This document shows positions 47,142 to 56,950 of a stretch of 64,000 nt of DNA, in pieces. Origin of the DNA: an uncultured Bacteroidota bacterium (lineage in GTDB: Bacteria; Bacteroidota; Bacteroidia; Flavobacteriales; Flavobacteriaceae); contig CACNDW010000006.1 of NCBI GenBank assembly GCA_902619315.1, forward strand, positions 36,154 through 100,153. The letters run 5' to 3'. The notes beneath the pieces were generated by a model. It did not search any database, was not told the origin of the DNA, and was given only the letters and a program-made list of their open reading frames with translations. The first letter of the stretch is position 1. Every line of letters starts with the position of its first letter. A program made the position numbers and the translations under genes.

Positions 47142-50100
47142 ATGAAGAAGATTTTGGCTGTTGTTCTGACGGGATTTTTGCTATCCTGTTCATTAGAGGT
47201 TCCCAATGAAATCCTAAAAGAGTACAGTTCTCTGCCGGAGGTGGTTGACTTCAATTACCATGTCAAACCAATACTCTCTGACCGATGTTATCAATGCCAC
47301 GGACCGGACGAGAAAACTCGAAAAGCGGGTTTAAGATTGGATGTAGAGTCTATAGCTTTTTCCAAATTAAATAGTGGTAATAGAGCTTTTACCTCAGGCA
47401 ATTTATATAAAAGTGAAAGTGCCCACAGAATCATTCATGACGATCCCGAGGTGGTTATGCCACCCCCCGAGGCTAATTTAACTTTGACCAACAGAGAAAA
47501 AGCGATAATATTTAAATGGATAGAACAAGGGGCCGAATGGAAAGAGCATTGGGCATTTTTACCTCCAAAAAAACAAAAAACCAAAACTGACAATACCCTC
47601 TTTGAAAATCCTATTGACCAATTCATCAAAAAGAGATTAGAACAAGAGGGGCTTGATTTTTCACCTAAAGCCTCAAAAGCGATTTTAGCCAGAAGGCTAT
47701 ATTTGGATTTAACAGGGCTTCCTCCATCAATAGCTGAGCTAGACGCTTTCCTTTATGACAAAAGCGATCATTCCTATGAAAATCTAGTAGATCGACTTAT
47801 GAATACCGACGCATACGCAGAGCGCCTGGCCCTTGACTGGCTCGACCTTTCTCGTTATGCTGATTCTCATGGTTTACATGCAGATGGTATTCGCACAATG
47901 TGGCCCTGGAGAGACTGGGTCCTTAAGGCCTTTAAAGAAAATATGCCTTACGACCAGTTCGTTACTTGGCAGCTGGCCGGAGACCTTCTACCTGAAGCCA
48001 CTCAAGAGCAAAAACTTGCCACCGCATTCAACAGAAATAGCCCCATGACAGCAGAAGGTGGGGTCATCGACGAAGAATGGCGTTTGCACTATGTTTTTGA
48101 CCGTACCGAAACACTTTCGACAGCATTTTTAGGGCTTACAGTAGCATGTGCTAAATGCCACGATCATAAATTTGATCCTATTTCTCAAAAAGATTATTTC
48201 CAGCTTACTGCTTTCTTTAATAACATTATAGAACTTGGAATGACAGGAGATGACGGAGAGTTTGGACCCCTTTTACCACTCTCCAATAAGGAAACCCAAG
48301 CCAAGCTAGAACAGCTCAATGAGGGGCTGAGTAACATCAAAAAGGAAATATCAATCACCCGTGAACAATTAAAAAAAGTTTATCAATATTCTGAGGAACT
48401 GGCTATGAAAACTAAAGCAAAACCAGAATTGGTTTTTCATAGTGGTTTTGAACAAATGGGTGAGATAAAAAAAAGAAGACACAGTGTTGACGGAAAAAGA
48501 GATTTCTATGGTAAGATTGATCAAATGCCAGAAATCGTTACCGGAATCAAAGGAAATGCCTTTAAATTCAGTAAAGATCATGATCAGCTATACATCACAA
48601 ACAAATTGATTCCCAACCTTGAATGGACTGACCCCTTCTCCTTCTCCATTTGGTTGAATACCAGCAAAAGAAAAGAAGGATCTTCCCAATCACTAATAGC
48701 CAATTCTGGAGGGAAAAATGACCTTTGGCGTGGGTGGGAATGTTATTTGGATGACCAAAACAAAGTTAATCTCCGTTTAATTAATGTAGCCCCCTCCAAC
48801 CTCATCCATGTAAGGTCAGTGGACTCCCTGCAATTAAATACCTGGCATCACCTTAGCCTTACTGTGGACGGTAGCGGAAAAACTGAAGGCGTTCAATTTT
48901 TTCATAATGGAAAAGAAATAGAAACTGAGGGAGTTATAGATAACCTTTACAAAACCATAAAACCTACATATCGGGATATAGAAAAAGGCTTCGTAAGTGC
49001 TCAAAGAAATTTAATTATTGGAAAATCCTATGAAGGTTCCACGGGTGACTACGGCTTATTCACTGGTAAGCTGGACGAACTGAAATTCTTCAACGGAGTT
49101 CTCACACCCTTTGAAATTCAATCGATATACTCCAAAAACTCGAAACAAAAAGAAGAAATACAATGGCCGGTGGTTCAAAATCACCTTATTGAAAAAGACC
49201 CCAAAATCCTCCTGCTCAAAAAGGAGCTCAAAGACAATCGGGAGCAATACCTGCAGATTTATGAACCCATCCCCGAAATTATGGTCATGCGTGAAATGGA
49301 GGAGCCCCGCCCGACCTATCTATACAATCGCGGGAATTACAATGAGCCCTTACATACAGTAGAGGCCAAAGTACCGGGAGTACTTCCTGCAATGGATAAA
49401 AATCTGCCTAAAAATCGATTGGGCTTGAGCAAGTGGCTTTTTGATAAGAATAACCCACTTACTGCAAGAGTCGCAGTCAACAGATATTGGCAAATGATCT
49501 TTGGAAAAGGACTCGTAGCAACGCCCAACGACTTTGGAGTACAGGGACAATTACCCTCACATCCAGAGCTACTTGACTGGCTGGCGGTCAGTTTTAGTGA
49601 AGACTGGGATTTAAATGCACTAATCAAAAAAATGGTACTTTCTGAAACCTACCAGCAACAATCGGTAAGCAACCCATCTCTAGATCAAAAAGACCCTAAC
49701 AACCTCCTATTGGCTAGGGCAAATGCCTCCCGACTACCAGCAGAGATCATCAGGGATAATGCACTAAAAGTCAGTGGACTTCTAAATACAAAAGTAGGAG
49801 GGGAAAGTGTAAGACCCTATCAGCCCAAGGGACTTTGGAAAGAGAAAAACAACTTCTCCACTTTTCTTTTGGAATATAAAGAATCTCAAGGTGAAGATCT
49901 TTATAGAAGAGGGCTATACACCTTTATACGAAGAACTTCACCACCTCCAAATATGCTTACCTTTGATGCCACTTCAAGAGAGGTTTGTACTGTAAAAAGA
50001 GAGGTAACCTCAACCCCACTTCAGGCGCTTGTTCTACTCAACGATCCCCAGTTTTTTGAGGCCTCTAGAATTTTTGCCGAACGTATCATCAAAAGCAAAG

Positions 50101-50357
50101 ACACACTAGAGGACCAAATCAGTCATGGATTCCGCTTGGCCACTGCACGGCATCCCAAAGAAGAAGAATTGAAAATCTTGATCGATCTTTACAAGAGTCA
50201 ATACCAATATTTTAGACAAAATAGAGATAAAGCCTATCAAGTCCTTAGCGTAGGCGAAAAAGCTAGAGACATGAACCTCTACAGTGTAAAAACTGCTGCC
50301 ATGACTATGGTAGCCAATACACTACTCAACCACAACGAAACCTATACTAAAAGATAA
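47142..50357 (+). CDS. PSCyt1-DUF1549-LamG-DUF1553 lipoprotein (planctomycete-type cytochrome)
   Basis: A protein of 1,071 residues from the ATG at 47142. A lipobox signal (TGFLLSCS) makes it a lipoprotein. Domains in order: PSCyt1 haem c domain (about 38-130, haem motif CYQCH), DUF1549/PSCyt2 (about 155-370, with ARRLYLDLTGLPPS, plus a second CAKCH motif near residue 333), a coiled-coil segment (about 385-420), a LamG jelly roll (about 427-667) and DUF1553/PSD1 (about 750-1065, with ARVAVNRYWQMIFGKGLVAT). Two CxxCH motifs imply two c-type haems. The family is abundant in Planctomycetes and Verrucomicrobia, and its function is unproven. DUF1501 follows after one base. Confidence 0.9.
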   Translation: MKKILAVVLTGFLLSCSLEVPNEILKEYSSLPEVVDFNYHVKPILSDRCYQCHGPDEKTRKAGLRLDVESIAFSKLNSGNRAFTSGNLYKSESAHRIIHDDPEVVMPPPEANLTLTNREKAIIFKWIEQGAEWKEHWAFLPPKKQKTKTDNTLFENPIDQFIKKRLEQEGLDFSPKASKAILARRLYLDLTGLPPSIAELDAFLYDKSDHSYENLVDRLMNTDAYAERLALDWLDLSRYADSHGLHADGIRTMWPWRDWVLKAFKENMPYDQFVTWQLAGDLLPEATQEQKLATAFNRNSPMTAEGGVIDEEWRLHYVFDRTETLSTAFLGLTVACAKCHDHKFDPISQKDYFQLTAFFNNIIELGMTGDDGEFGPLLPLSNKETQAKLEQLNEGLSNIKKEISITREQLKKVYQYSEELAMKTKAKPELVFHSGFEQMGEIKKRRHSVDGKRDFYGKIDQMPEIVTGIKGNAFKFSKDHDQLYITNKLIPNLEWTDPFSFSIWLNTSKRKEGSSQSLIANSGGKNDLWRGWECYLDDQNKVNLRLINVAPSNLIHVRSVDSLQLNTWHHLSLTVDGSGKTEGVQFFHNGKEIETEGVIDNLYKTIKPTYRDIEKGFVSAQRNLIIGKSYEGSTGDYGLFTGKLDELKFFNGVLTPFEIQSIYSKNSKQKEEIQWPVVQNHLIEKDPKILLLKKELKDNREQYLQIYEPIPEIMVMREMEEPRPTYLYNRGNYNEPLHTVEAKVPGVLPAMDKNLPKNRLGLSKWLFDKNNPLTARVAVNRYWQMIFGKGLVATPNDFGVQGQLPSHPELLDWLAVSFSEDWDLNALIKKMVLSETYQQQSVSNPSLDQKDPNNLLLARANASRLPAEIIRDNALKVSGLLNTKVGGESVRPYQPKGLWKEKNNFSTFLLEYKESQGEDLYRRGLYTFIRRTSPPPNMLTFDATSREVCTVKREVTSTPLQALVLLNDPQFFEASRIFAERIIKSKDTLEDQISHGFRLATARHPKEEELKILIDLYKSQYQYFRQNRDKAYQVLSVGEKARDMNLYSVKTAAMTMVANTLLNHNETYTKR

Positions 50358-50358
50358 G

Positions 50359-51822
50359 ATGCATTGCAACGACCATCATCACGAAAACAAGAACTACTCT
50401 CGAAGGGACTTTCTGACCAAAACCTCCCTTGGACTGGGAGCCCTCTCCTTAGGTTCACTTATTAGCCCAGTCAATTCATATGGTCAAAGTAACTTCCTAA
50501 ATCTTTTAGAAAGTGAAAAAATGAAACTTCCCCATTTCATTCCCAAAGCTAAAAGGGTCATTTACCTGTTTCAAAGTGGGGCACCATCACAATTGGATCT
50601 CTTCGACTACAAACCTAAACTCAATCAAATGTTTGGAAAGGAGGTTCCCAAAAGTATTTTAGGAGAACAAAGGCTTACTGGGATGAGCTCGGGTCAAAAT
50701 TCCTTCCCCATGGCTGGAACTCTATTTAATTTCAACCAATATGGAGAGAGTGGTGCTTGGATGAGTGATCTAATGCCTTATACAGCCAAGATAGTAGATG
50801 AGCTTTGCTTTATAAAATCTATGTATACCAATGCCATCAACCATGATCCTGCCATCACAATGATCCAAACCGGATCGGAACTGCCAGGTAGACCCTCCAT
50901 TGGTTCTTGGCTAAGCTACGGTTTGGGAACTGATAACAAAAACCTCCCCGAGTTCGTCGTTTTGGTAACCAAAGGCAAAAACGGCCAACCCATCTACTCC
51001 CGTCTTTGGGGTAATGGTTTTCTCCCCTCTCAACACCAAGGGGTTCAATTTCGCTCTGGAAAAGACGCTGTACTCTATCTGGAAAATCCTCCCGGAGTAA
51101 CCAGTGGAATTAGAGAAGAACAGCTAAAATCACTAAAAAAATTGCAAAGCATTCAGCATGCAGATATTGGCGATCCAGAAATTTTAACGAAAATTTCCAA
51201 CTATGAAATGGCCTATCGTATGCAAACATCTGTCCCTGAGGTTATGGACGTGTCAGATGAACCCCAATACATTTTTGATCTATACGGCGAAGACAGTAAA
51301 AACCCTGGCACCTTTGCCGCAAATTGCCTCCTGGCCAGAAAATTGGCTGAAAAAGATGTCAAATTCATCCAACTCTACCACCGGGGTTGGGATCAACACG
51401 GCAACCTGCCCAGGGACATAAAAAAACAAGCCAAAGAAACAGATCAGGCCACTGCTGGTCTAATTCAGGACCTAAAACAAAGAGGGCTTTTGGAAGATAC
51501 CTTAGTCATTTGGGGAGGAGAGTTTGGTCGAACCAACTATTCCCAGGGGATGCTTAAACCAGACAACTATGGTAGAGATCACCACCCGCGTTGCTTTACC
51601 ATCTTTATGGCTGGTGCAGGGGTAAAAAAAGGAATCACAATTGGAGCCACCGATGATTTTGGTTATAATATCACAGAAAGACCCGTTCATATTCACGATT
51701 TTCAGGCAACACTTATGCACCTTTTAGGGATTGACCACGAAAAATTAACCTTTAAATTCCAAGGCAGACGCTACCGATTGACAGACGTTCACGGTAATGT
51801 CGTTAAGGAAGTTTTGGCCTAA
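50359..51822 (+). CDS. DUF1501 protein with Tat-type signal
   Basis: A 487-residue protein. The N-terminus carries a twin-arginine motif and hydrophobic stretch (YSRRDFLTKTSLGLGALSLG). The body has alkaline-phosphatase/sulfatase-superfamily features typical of DUF1501: IYLFQSGAPSQLDLFDYKPK, YHRGWDQHGNLPRD and VIWGGEFGRTNYSQG. The His, Asp and Glu residues in these motifs could bind metal. DUF1501 genes nearly always follow a DUF1549/DUF1553 partner, as here with a 1-base gap, so the two products probably work together. The reaction is not established to my knowledge. Confidence 0.88.
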   Translation: MHCNDHHHENKNYSRRDFLTKTSLGLGALSLGSLISPVNSYGQSNFLNLLESEKMKLPHFIPKAKRVIYLFQSGAPSQLDLFDYKPKLNQMFGKEVPKSILGEQRLTGMSSGQNSFPMAGTLFNFNQYGESGAWMSDLMPYTAKIVDELCFIKSMYTNAINHDPAITMIQTGSELPGRPSIGSWLSYGLGTDNKNLPEFVVLVTKGKNGQPIYSRLWGNGFLPSQHQGVQFRSGKDAVLYLENPPGVTSGIREEQLKSLKKLQSIQHADIGDPEILTKISNYEMAYRMQTSVPEVMDVSDEPQYIFDLYGEDSKNPGTFAANCLLARKLAEKDVKFIQLYHRGWDQHGNLPRDIKKQAKETDQATAGLIQDLKQRGLLEDTLVIWGGEFGRTNYSQGMLKPDNYGRDHHPRCFTIFMAGAGVKKGITIGATDDFGYNITERPVHIHDFQATLMHLLGIDHEKLTFKFQGRRYRLTDVHGNVVKEVLA

Positions 51823-51826
51823 AACT

Positions 51827-53182
51827 ATGCTTGTAGAATTACTCGACTTCCTCGGCAGCCTTCATCCACTAATAGTCCACTTACCCATCGGTATTGTCTT
51901 ACTGACAATTGCAATTGATGTTTTTATGCGAAATAAAAATAACAGTGTGCAACGTGTGATCACCATGGGATGGTTCTTTAGCTTTTTCAGCGGTCTTTTG
52001 GCCGCAATCTTTGGCTGGTTTTTGGGAGATAACGGCTACTATTTGGAATCGCAGATTAATATTCATAAATGGAGTGGTATTGCTTTTGTTAGCATTTGTT
52101 TTATTTTATGGTTACTCAGATATACTAACTTTCGGTTTTCAAAGTCCTTTAATCGGTCTGTTAACCTGACTTCAATTATACTGTTAATGATTACCGGTCA
52201 TTTTGGAGGAGAAATGACACATGGTCAAAATTACCTTTTCGAAAATCTTCCATATACCAAAAAGAAAATCTCGGTAACTACCCTATCGGAGTCCAAACGT
52301 TCTAATAACGATTCCTTATTTGTTTATGAAGATTTGATTCATCCTGTTATGGAGGAAAAATGCATAGCTTGCCATAACCAAAATCTAGCTTCCGGTGGAC
52401 TCAATATGAGCTCTATAGAAAGTATGATCAAAGGGGGGAATAGTGGCGCGGGAATCCAAAATGGTAACCCATTTGAAAGTTTGATTTATAAAAGGGTTAG
52501 TTACCCTCATGACCATCCCAAATTTATGCCTCCAACTGGAGTACCACTTAGCTATGATCAAATAGCTACGCTGGAGTGGTGGATTGACAATGGAGCAGAA
52601 AAACAAATGCCTGTAACTTTAACTCGAAATGATCCTAAAACCCTGCGCTTGATGGAACTCCAATATGGTCTTGATCTGAGAGAAAAAACCTATCTAGAAA
52701 CCCTTACTCTATCCTCACCCTCACAGGAGGAACTTAAATCAATTGAAGGAGAGGAATATATTTGGAGATTTCTGAATCCCGAACAGAGTTTTCTGGATTT
52801 GAAATTCACCAAGAAAAAGATTGAAATAAATGATTTGCTAAAGGTCCAGTCGATAAAGAATAACATAACTTGGCTCAACCTTGCGGATTGTATGCTAAAT
52901 GACAACCACCTGAGTTACATTAGTAATTTTCCAAACCTTACCCGACTAAGGATCCAAAAAAATCCATTAGTAACCAATAAAGGTATTGAAGCCCTTCAAA
53001 AATTGGAACACCTAACCGAGCTAAATCTCTATGGTACTCGGGTTAGTAATAATACTTTGATCACCTTAGGACAAATGAAAAGTCTTAAAAAATTATTTGT
53101 TTGGAATACACGCATAACCGACAAAGACATTGCGGATTTTAAAGCACTCAATCCTGACGTAGAGGTTATTGCTGGATTTTAG
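51827..53182 (+). CDS. Membrane-anchored c-type cytochrome with DUF2231-like and leucine-rich domains
   Basis: The product is 451 residues from the ATG at 51827, 4 bases after DUF1501. Four helices (about 1-140) begin with LHPLIVHLPIGIVLLTIAID, a DUF2231-like membrane unit, and end in ITGHFGGEMTHG. A planctomycete-type haem domain follows (haem motif CIACH, about 180-270, with KFMPPTGVPLS). The C-terminus has leucine-rich repeats (about 345-451, such as LTELNLYGTRVSNN). Such proteins are plausible electron links between the membrane and the secreted haem partner upstream. Its stop directly abuts the stop of the convergent rmuC. Confidence 0.85.
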   Translation: MLVELLDFLGSLHPLIVHLPIGIVLLTIAIDVFMRNKNNSVQRVITMGWFFSFFSGLLAAIFGWFLGDNGYYLESQINIHKWSGIAFVSICFILWLLRYTNFRFSKSFNRSVNLTSIILLMITGHFGGEMTHGQNYLFENLPYTKKKISVTTLSESKRSNNDSLFVYEDLIHPVMEEKCIACHNQNLASGGLNMSSIESMIKGGNSGAGIQNGNPFESLIYKRVSYPHDHPKFMPPTGVPLSYDQIATLEWWIDNGAEKQMPVTLTRNDPKTLRLMELQYGLDLREKTYLETLTLSSPSQEELKSIEGEEYIWRFLNPEQSFLDLKFTKKKIEINDLLKVQSIKNNITWLNLADCMLNDNHLSYISNFPNLTRLRIQKNPLVTNKGIEALQKLEHLTELNLYGTRVSNNTLITLGQMKSLKKLFVWNTRITDKDIADFKALNPDVEVIAGF

Positions 53183-54466
53183 CTATTGAAGTTTTAACAG
53201 GTCGTCCTCCTCTTTTTTTTCCTCAGCTGTAGAAGGTTCTATCTGTTCTACCTTACGTAGTTTGGACAACATAATACGGGTACGGGTGGTCACCATTTTT
53301 TCTATCTCGTTATCAGCTTCTTTGATCTTGCGCTGGGCCTTTTCTAGGACGGTACCAAAGGAAGAAAACTCTTTTTTAACACTAGCCAAAACATCCCAGA
53401 CCTCACTGCTACGTTTCTGAATCGCTAGGGTCTTAAAGCCCATTTGTAAACTGTTGAGCATTGCTGCCAAGGTAGTGGGACCGGTCAGAATGATCTTATG
53501 TTCTCTTTGCAATTGGGCGATCACCTTTGGATGTCTAGTCACCTCAGCATACAAGCCCTCAAAAGGCAAAAACATAATACCAAAATCAGTAGTGTGAGGT
53601 GGATCGATATACCTTTGGGAAATGTCTTTGGCAAATTTCTTTACAGTATTGAGTAAGGCAGCCAAAGAAGCTTCTATCGCCTCTGGATCTCCCGCCTCAT
53701 AGGCTAATTGCAAACGATTGTAATCTTCCTGAGGAAACTTAGCATCTACAGGCAAGTAAACCGGACGATTACTGTGGCTTTTCCCTGGAAGTTTGATAGC
53801 GTATTCCACCAGTGCATCAGATCCTTTTTTAGTTTTTACATTAGCATCGTATTGTTCAGGGGCGAGGATTTGCTCCAAAATATTGCCTAACTGTATCTCT
53901 CCTAAAACTCCACTTGTTTTGACATTGCTCAATACCTTCTTAAGGTCACCCACCCCTGCAGCTAAGGTCTGCATTTCTCCTAGTCCCTTTTGCACCCTTA
54001 ATAACTGCTGGGTGACCACTTCAAAAGATTTACCCAAACGCTCCTCGAGTGTTTTGTGGAGTTTTTCATCTACAGTTTCTCTCATCTTTTCCAGCTTTAA
54101 CTCAGTCGATTTGACTAATTCATCTTGCTTTTGATTGAGACGTTCAAAATTTTGCTTTTGCAACTCGTTGAAAGCTGTTACATTTTTGGAAAAGGCTTCC
54201 TGAAAATCCTTGAGGTTGTTGCGTAATTCCTCCCTATCCTCCTTGGCTTTTTTTGCCAAAACTTCATTAAGACGTTCCATACTTTGTGTTATCTCCAAAC
54301 GGGATTCCCTTAGGTTTTTGGAGAGTTCCTCCCTATTTTGGTATAATTCCTTTTTGATCAACTCGCGCAGTTCAACTGATAATCCATTGCTTCCCTGTTT
54401 TTTGAAATACAAAAACAAAAGCACTCCAAGAGTCAAAAAAGATAAAGTCAATAGTACGATTTCCAT
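53183..54466 (-). CDS. rmuC: DNA recombination protein RmuC
   Basis: A protein of 427 residues with an N-terminal membrane helix (about 2-20), a long coiled coil (about 30-150, rich in Glu and Lys) and the RmuC nuclease-like domain (about 150-370, with GVLGEIQLGNILEQILAP, LPVDAKFPQEDYNRL and GIMFLPFEGLYAEV). RmuC limits inversions at short inverted repeats and is related to restriction-type nucleases. It is a housekeeping gene inside the accessory half of the window. Confidence 0.92.
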   Translation of the reverse strand: MEIVLLTLSFLTLGVLLFLYFKKQGSNGLSVELRELIKKELYQNREELSKNLRESRLEITQSMERLNEVLAKKAKEDREELRNNLKDFQEAFSKNVTAFNELQKQNFERLNQKQDELVKSTELKLEKMRETVDEKLHKTLEERLGKSFEVVTQQLLRVQKGLGEMQTLAAGVGDLKKVLSNVKTSGVLGEIQLGNILEQILAPEQYDANVKTKKGSDALVEYAIKLPGKSHSNRPVYLPVDAKFPQEDYNRLQLAYEAGDPEAIEASLAALLNTVKKFAKDISQRYIDPPHTTDFGIMFLPFEGLYAEVTRHPKVIAQLQREHKIILTGPTTLAAMLNSLQMGFKTLAIQKRSSEVWDVLASVKKEFSSFGTVLEKAQRKIKEADNEIEKMVTTRTRIMLSKLRKVEQIEPSTAEEKKEEDDLLKLQ

Positions 54467-54556
54467 TCAAAGGATTTCTTGCAAATTAAAAAGAAAAGCA
54501 GAAGATGATAGATATTGATGTAAAAATTAATAAACAAAAATAAGTGGATACTAAGA

Positions 54557-55417
54557 TCAGTTTAATTTCCTAATCAATCCTTCCTGAGCAGCAGATGCTA
54601 CCAATAAACCATCACGGTCAAAGATAGAGCCTCTTGAAAATCCACGGGAGTTTGAAGCGCTAGGGCTGTCCATAGCATAGAGCAGCCATTGGTCTAAAGA
54701 AAAGGGCCGGTGGAACCAAATTGCATGGTCTAAACTGGTATAAAAAGTTGGGCCTTGACTAAGTTCTTTTTTATGAGGTAAGGTAGCTGTGCGCAATAGA
54801 CCGTAGTCAGAGATATATGCCAACAACTGATGTTGAAGTGCTATTTCAAAAGGGGTAGACTCTTTGGAACGAAACCAATAGTTACTCTCCGCTGGAGCAT
54901 TAATATCATCCCTTAAACTTAACTTTTCTACGGGTCTAAATTCTATCACCTCAGGTTTGATTTTTTTGAAACGTTCAAATACTTCAGGGTCTGTTTTTTG
55001 CATTTCCAATTGCTCCAGATCACTCAACAATTTTTCGGGAGGAATATAATTGGGCATGGAGTTTTGGTGGTCAACTCCTCCTTGAAGCAATTGAAAAGAA
55101 GCAGACATGTTAAAGATTGCACGTTTTTCCTGGAATGCCACTACCCTTCGAGTTGTAAAACTTTTACCGTCTCTAATAATGTCCACCTCATATGAAATCG
55201 GTAAATCCAAATTTCCCCCCAATATAAAATAACCATGGAGCGAGTGGGCAAACCGATCATCAGGGACGGTCTGATAAGCCGCATTAAGTGACTGTGCTAA
55301 AACCTGTCCACCAAAAACGCGACCCCAAGACGTTTGGAAATTTTGTCCTTCAAAGGTATTTTTACCTGTTTTCTCCAATGTGATTAAGTTGATCAAATCT
55401 TGAATATGATTCATCAT
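54557..55417 (-). CDS. tesB: Acyl-CoA thioesterase II (TesB)
   Basis: A 286-residue double hot-dog protein of standard length. Family markers are FEGQNFQTSWGRVFGGQVLAQ at the start, LHGYFILGGN, the catalytic-Asp segment SLDHAIWFHRPF and the Gln in ASAAQEGLIR near the end. It hydrolyses medium- to long-chain acyl-CoA in the cytoplasm. CAAAATTA at 55449-55456 reads TAATTTTG on the minus strand, a -7 match 32 bases before the start, overlapping the end of the upstream sulfatase gene. Confidence 0.93.
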   Translation of the reverse strand: MMNHIQDLINLITLEKTGKNTFEGQNFQTSWGRVFGGQVLAQSLNAAYQTVPDDRFAHSLHGYFILGGNLDLPISYEVDIIRDGKSFTTRRVVAFQEKRAIFNMSASFQLLQGGVDHQNSMPNYIPPEKLLSDLEQLEMQKTDPEVFERFKKIKPEVIEFRPVEKLSLRDDINAPAESNYWFRSKESTPFEIALQHQLLAYISDYGLLRTATLPHKKELSQGPTFYTSLDHAIWFHRPFSLDQWLLYAMDSPSASNSRGFSRGSIFDRDGLLVASAAQEGLIRKLN

Positions 55418-55453
55418 GTAGTTTTATGTTATATTTAGTAAGTTAGGTCAAAA

Positions 55454-56875
55454 TTAATAATCCCTTCCTGCATTACTGTTTTGAACAGACAAATTCCAAT
55501 CTCTGTAGAGTCTCTGTAAAGTCAATAATTTTTCGGGTTGCAAACTTGACAAATCGTTTTTTTCTGCAGGATCTTGTCCCAAGTTGTAAAGTTGTTGTAC
55601 CCCTTGAGAAATTCCATACAACTTATGGTCGTTGTCAATTAAAGCAAATTGTTTGTTAAATTGAAACGCCAAAGGTTTTATTCTTTTTTGTCTTTTTTTG
55701 GTCCAATAGGGTATTAGGTTTTCCCCATCATAGGGTCGCTGGTATTTTTCTGGGTCAATTCCCAAAATATTAGCAATTGTAGGAAAGTAATCAGAGGTAA
55801 AGCATGGAACATCGACTCTAGTTCCAGAGGGGATTTTGGCTGGCCATTCTATGATTCCAGGTACTCTTATCCCTCCCTCAAGTAAACTTCTTTTTCTTCC
55901 ACTTAAACCATTAGTTATACCTTGTGCCCTTCCAAATGGAATGTTTTTGTCTCTTACTTCTTTTGATGTTTCAGGACCATTGTCAGAGGTATAAAATATC
56001 AAAGTATTGTAGGCCACCCCTAAACTTTTAAGTTGGTTCCTCAAACGTCCTACCTGCTCGTCAAGGGCAGAAATAACTCCATAATAATGTTGTTGATCCT
56101 CGCTGAGCTGGGAATAGAGAGATTTATATTGCTCTCCTGTTAATACTGGTAAATGTGGAGCATGAAACCAAATGATAGACAAAAAAGGTTGATTTAGGTT
56201 CACAGATTCCTCTATAAAAGGGATCACCCGATTCATTATGACCCTGGAGTCGTCACCATCGAGATTTTTGGTTACCCGCTGACCCTCACCTGTCCAGTAA
56301 TAGGTGCCAAAAGGTCCTCCCTCGTAGAGAGTTGCTTTAACATCCTCTGCCTTCTTGGGTGGTGTGATCATGGGGTCCCAAGTTGGAACTTTCGATTCGG
56401 TAACGAAACTAACATCAAAACCGTGATCCCAGGGCGGGGCGTAATGGATGTCGTTTTCTTTTTTACCGCCTCGGTTGGCATCAAGAATGTCTCTGGTGAG
56501 AGTTCCCAAATGCCATTTACCAAAATGCCCCGTACGATAACCTTTTTCTTTAACCATCTCAGCTAGAGTGATTTCCTGAGCCTTAACGTGTCCACAGTTA
56601 GCACTGCAAATACCCATTCGGGCTGGATGCCTTCCAGTCATGACACTGGCTCGAGTAGGAGAACATACCGAACCTGCTGAATAGAAACGTTTAAAAACAG
56701 CCCCATTTTGGGCCATAGCATCAAGATGAGGAGTCCTCAAGTGTGGATGTCCGTTATAACCTACATCGCCCCATCCCTGATCATCAGCCATAATCAAAAT
56801 AATATTAGGCAACTGTTCTTGCTGACAAGCCAGAGTTAATAATGATATATATAAAATACTTAAAAAAGCTTTCAT
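55454..56875 (-). CDS. Lipoprotein sulfatase of the arylsulfatase A type (S1)
   Basis: A protein of 473 residues with a lipobox signal (LLTLAC), so probably an exported lipoprotein. The metal-binding start is NIILIMADDQGWGDVGY. The formylglycine site is SVCSPTRASVMTGRHP, a Cys-type CxPxR that needs a formylglycine-generating enzyme or anSME encoded elsewhere. Other markers are FGKWHLG and FYTSDNGPE. It removes sulfate esters from glycans or similar compounds. A terminator lies between it and the next sulfatase gene upstream, so it may have its own promoter. Confidence 0.92.
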   Translation of the reverse strand: MKAFLSILYISLLTLACQQEQLPNIILIMADDQGWGDVGYNGHPHLRTPHLDAMAQNGAVFKRFYSAGSVCSPTRASVMTGRHPARMGICSANCGHVKAQEITLAEMVKEKGYRTGHFGKWHLGTLTRDILDANRGGKKENDIHYAPPWDHGFDVSFVTESKVPTWDPMITPPKKAEDVKATLYEGGPFGTYYWTGEGQRVTKNLDGDDSRVIMNRVIPFIEESVNLNQPFLSIIWFHAPHLPVLTGEQYKSLYSQLSEDQQHYYGVISALDEQVGRLRNQLKSLGVAYNTLIFYTSDNGPETSKEVRDKNIPFGRAQGITNGLSGRKRSLLEGGIRVPGIIEWPAKIPSGTRVDVPCFTSDYFPTIANILGIDPEKYQRPYDGENLIPYWTKKRQKRIKPLAFQFNKQFALIDNDHKLYGISQGVQQLYNLGQDPAEKNDLSSLQPEKLLTLQRLYRDWNLSVQNSNAGRDY

Positions 56876-56896
56876 CTATATGACAAATTTTATAAA

Positions 56897-56928
56897 AAAC
56901 CCTTCTAACTATAGAGGTAAAAGGGTTT
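56897..56928 (-). terminator. Intrinsic terminator between the two sulfatase genes
   Basis: On the minus strand AAACCCTT pairs with AAGGGTTT (arms at 56921-56928 and 56897-56904, loop of 16 bases), followed by a T run (A run at 56894-56899 on the plus strand). It would end transcripts of the sulfatase gene at 56951-58537. Confidence 0.65.
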
Positions 56929-56950
56929 AATTTGTACTTATTATGGGGAT

